Source: an uncultured Campylobacter sp. (GTDB taxonomy: Bacteria; Campylobacterota; Campylobacteria; Campylobacterales; Campylobacteraceae). Taken from it: 7,817 nt of DNA. The stretch is from positions 1 through 7,817 of the forward strand of contig CALIWP010000328.1 of assembly GCA_938046705.1 (NCBI GenBank), written 5' to 3'. The first letter of the stretch is position 1, and each line of letters starts with the position of its first letter. Under the pieces are notes generated by a model, which was not told where the DNA came from, searched no databases, and worked only from the letters and a program-made list of their open reading frames with translations. The position numbers and the translations under genes are program-made. Of this stretch, positions 7,800 to 7,817 are shown one piece after another.

Positions 7800-7817
7800 T
7801 TACAATTATTCTATCTA

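Overview
The window looks like an epsilonproteobacterial chromosome segment, most likely Campylobacter. The signs are AT-leaning coding sequence full of AAATTT/AAAATTTT runs, frequent TTA/CTA leucine and AAA lysine codons, tightly overlapping genes, and a T-rich leader before a TAAAAT -10-like box. GC by eye is in the low to mid 40s per cent, higher than C. jejuni and closer to oral species such as C. showae or C. rectus. The species assignment is an inference.

Layout, all on the + strand: (1) positions 1-207 hold a small unrecognised protein, possibly the tail of a longer gene cut by the window edge. (2) Positions 208-278 are a 71-base gap with a probable promoter. (3) Positions 279-7760 are one unbroken five-gene run with every junction overlapping: ABC-2 polysaccharide permease (wzm), ATPase with a C-terminal sugar-binding domain (wzt), a 1201-residue methyltransferase/coiled-coil/double-glycosyltransferase fusion, a GDP-mannose 4,6-dehydratase (gmd), and a GDP-4-keto-6-deoxymannose reductase (rmd). 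(4) Positions 7761-7817 are a short non-coding tail with weak inverted repeats.

Taken together, the operon reads as a compact ABC-transporter-dependent O-antigen or surface-glycan module. Gmd and Rmd would make GDP-D-rhamnose in the cytoplasm. The fusion protein would extend the chain with one or both GT4-type domains and end it by methylation of the terminal sugar. Wzt would recognise the finished, methyl-capped end through its C-terminal domain, and Wzm/Wzt would export the chain. This follows the logic of E. coli O8/O9a (WbdD plus Wzt), of the P. aeruginosa A-band D-rhamnan locus, and of the trifunctional WsaE of Geobacillus S-layer glycans. Functions that are needed but not seen here (initiating transferase, GDP-mannose supply, possibly further transferases) must lie outside the window.

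The most interesting element is the fusion. It appears to place chain extension, a coiled coil that could act as a length ruler, and terminal methylation on one polypeptide, without the kinase domain of WbdD. It has relatives in known systems, so it is a variant worth testing rather than a wholly new system.
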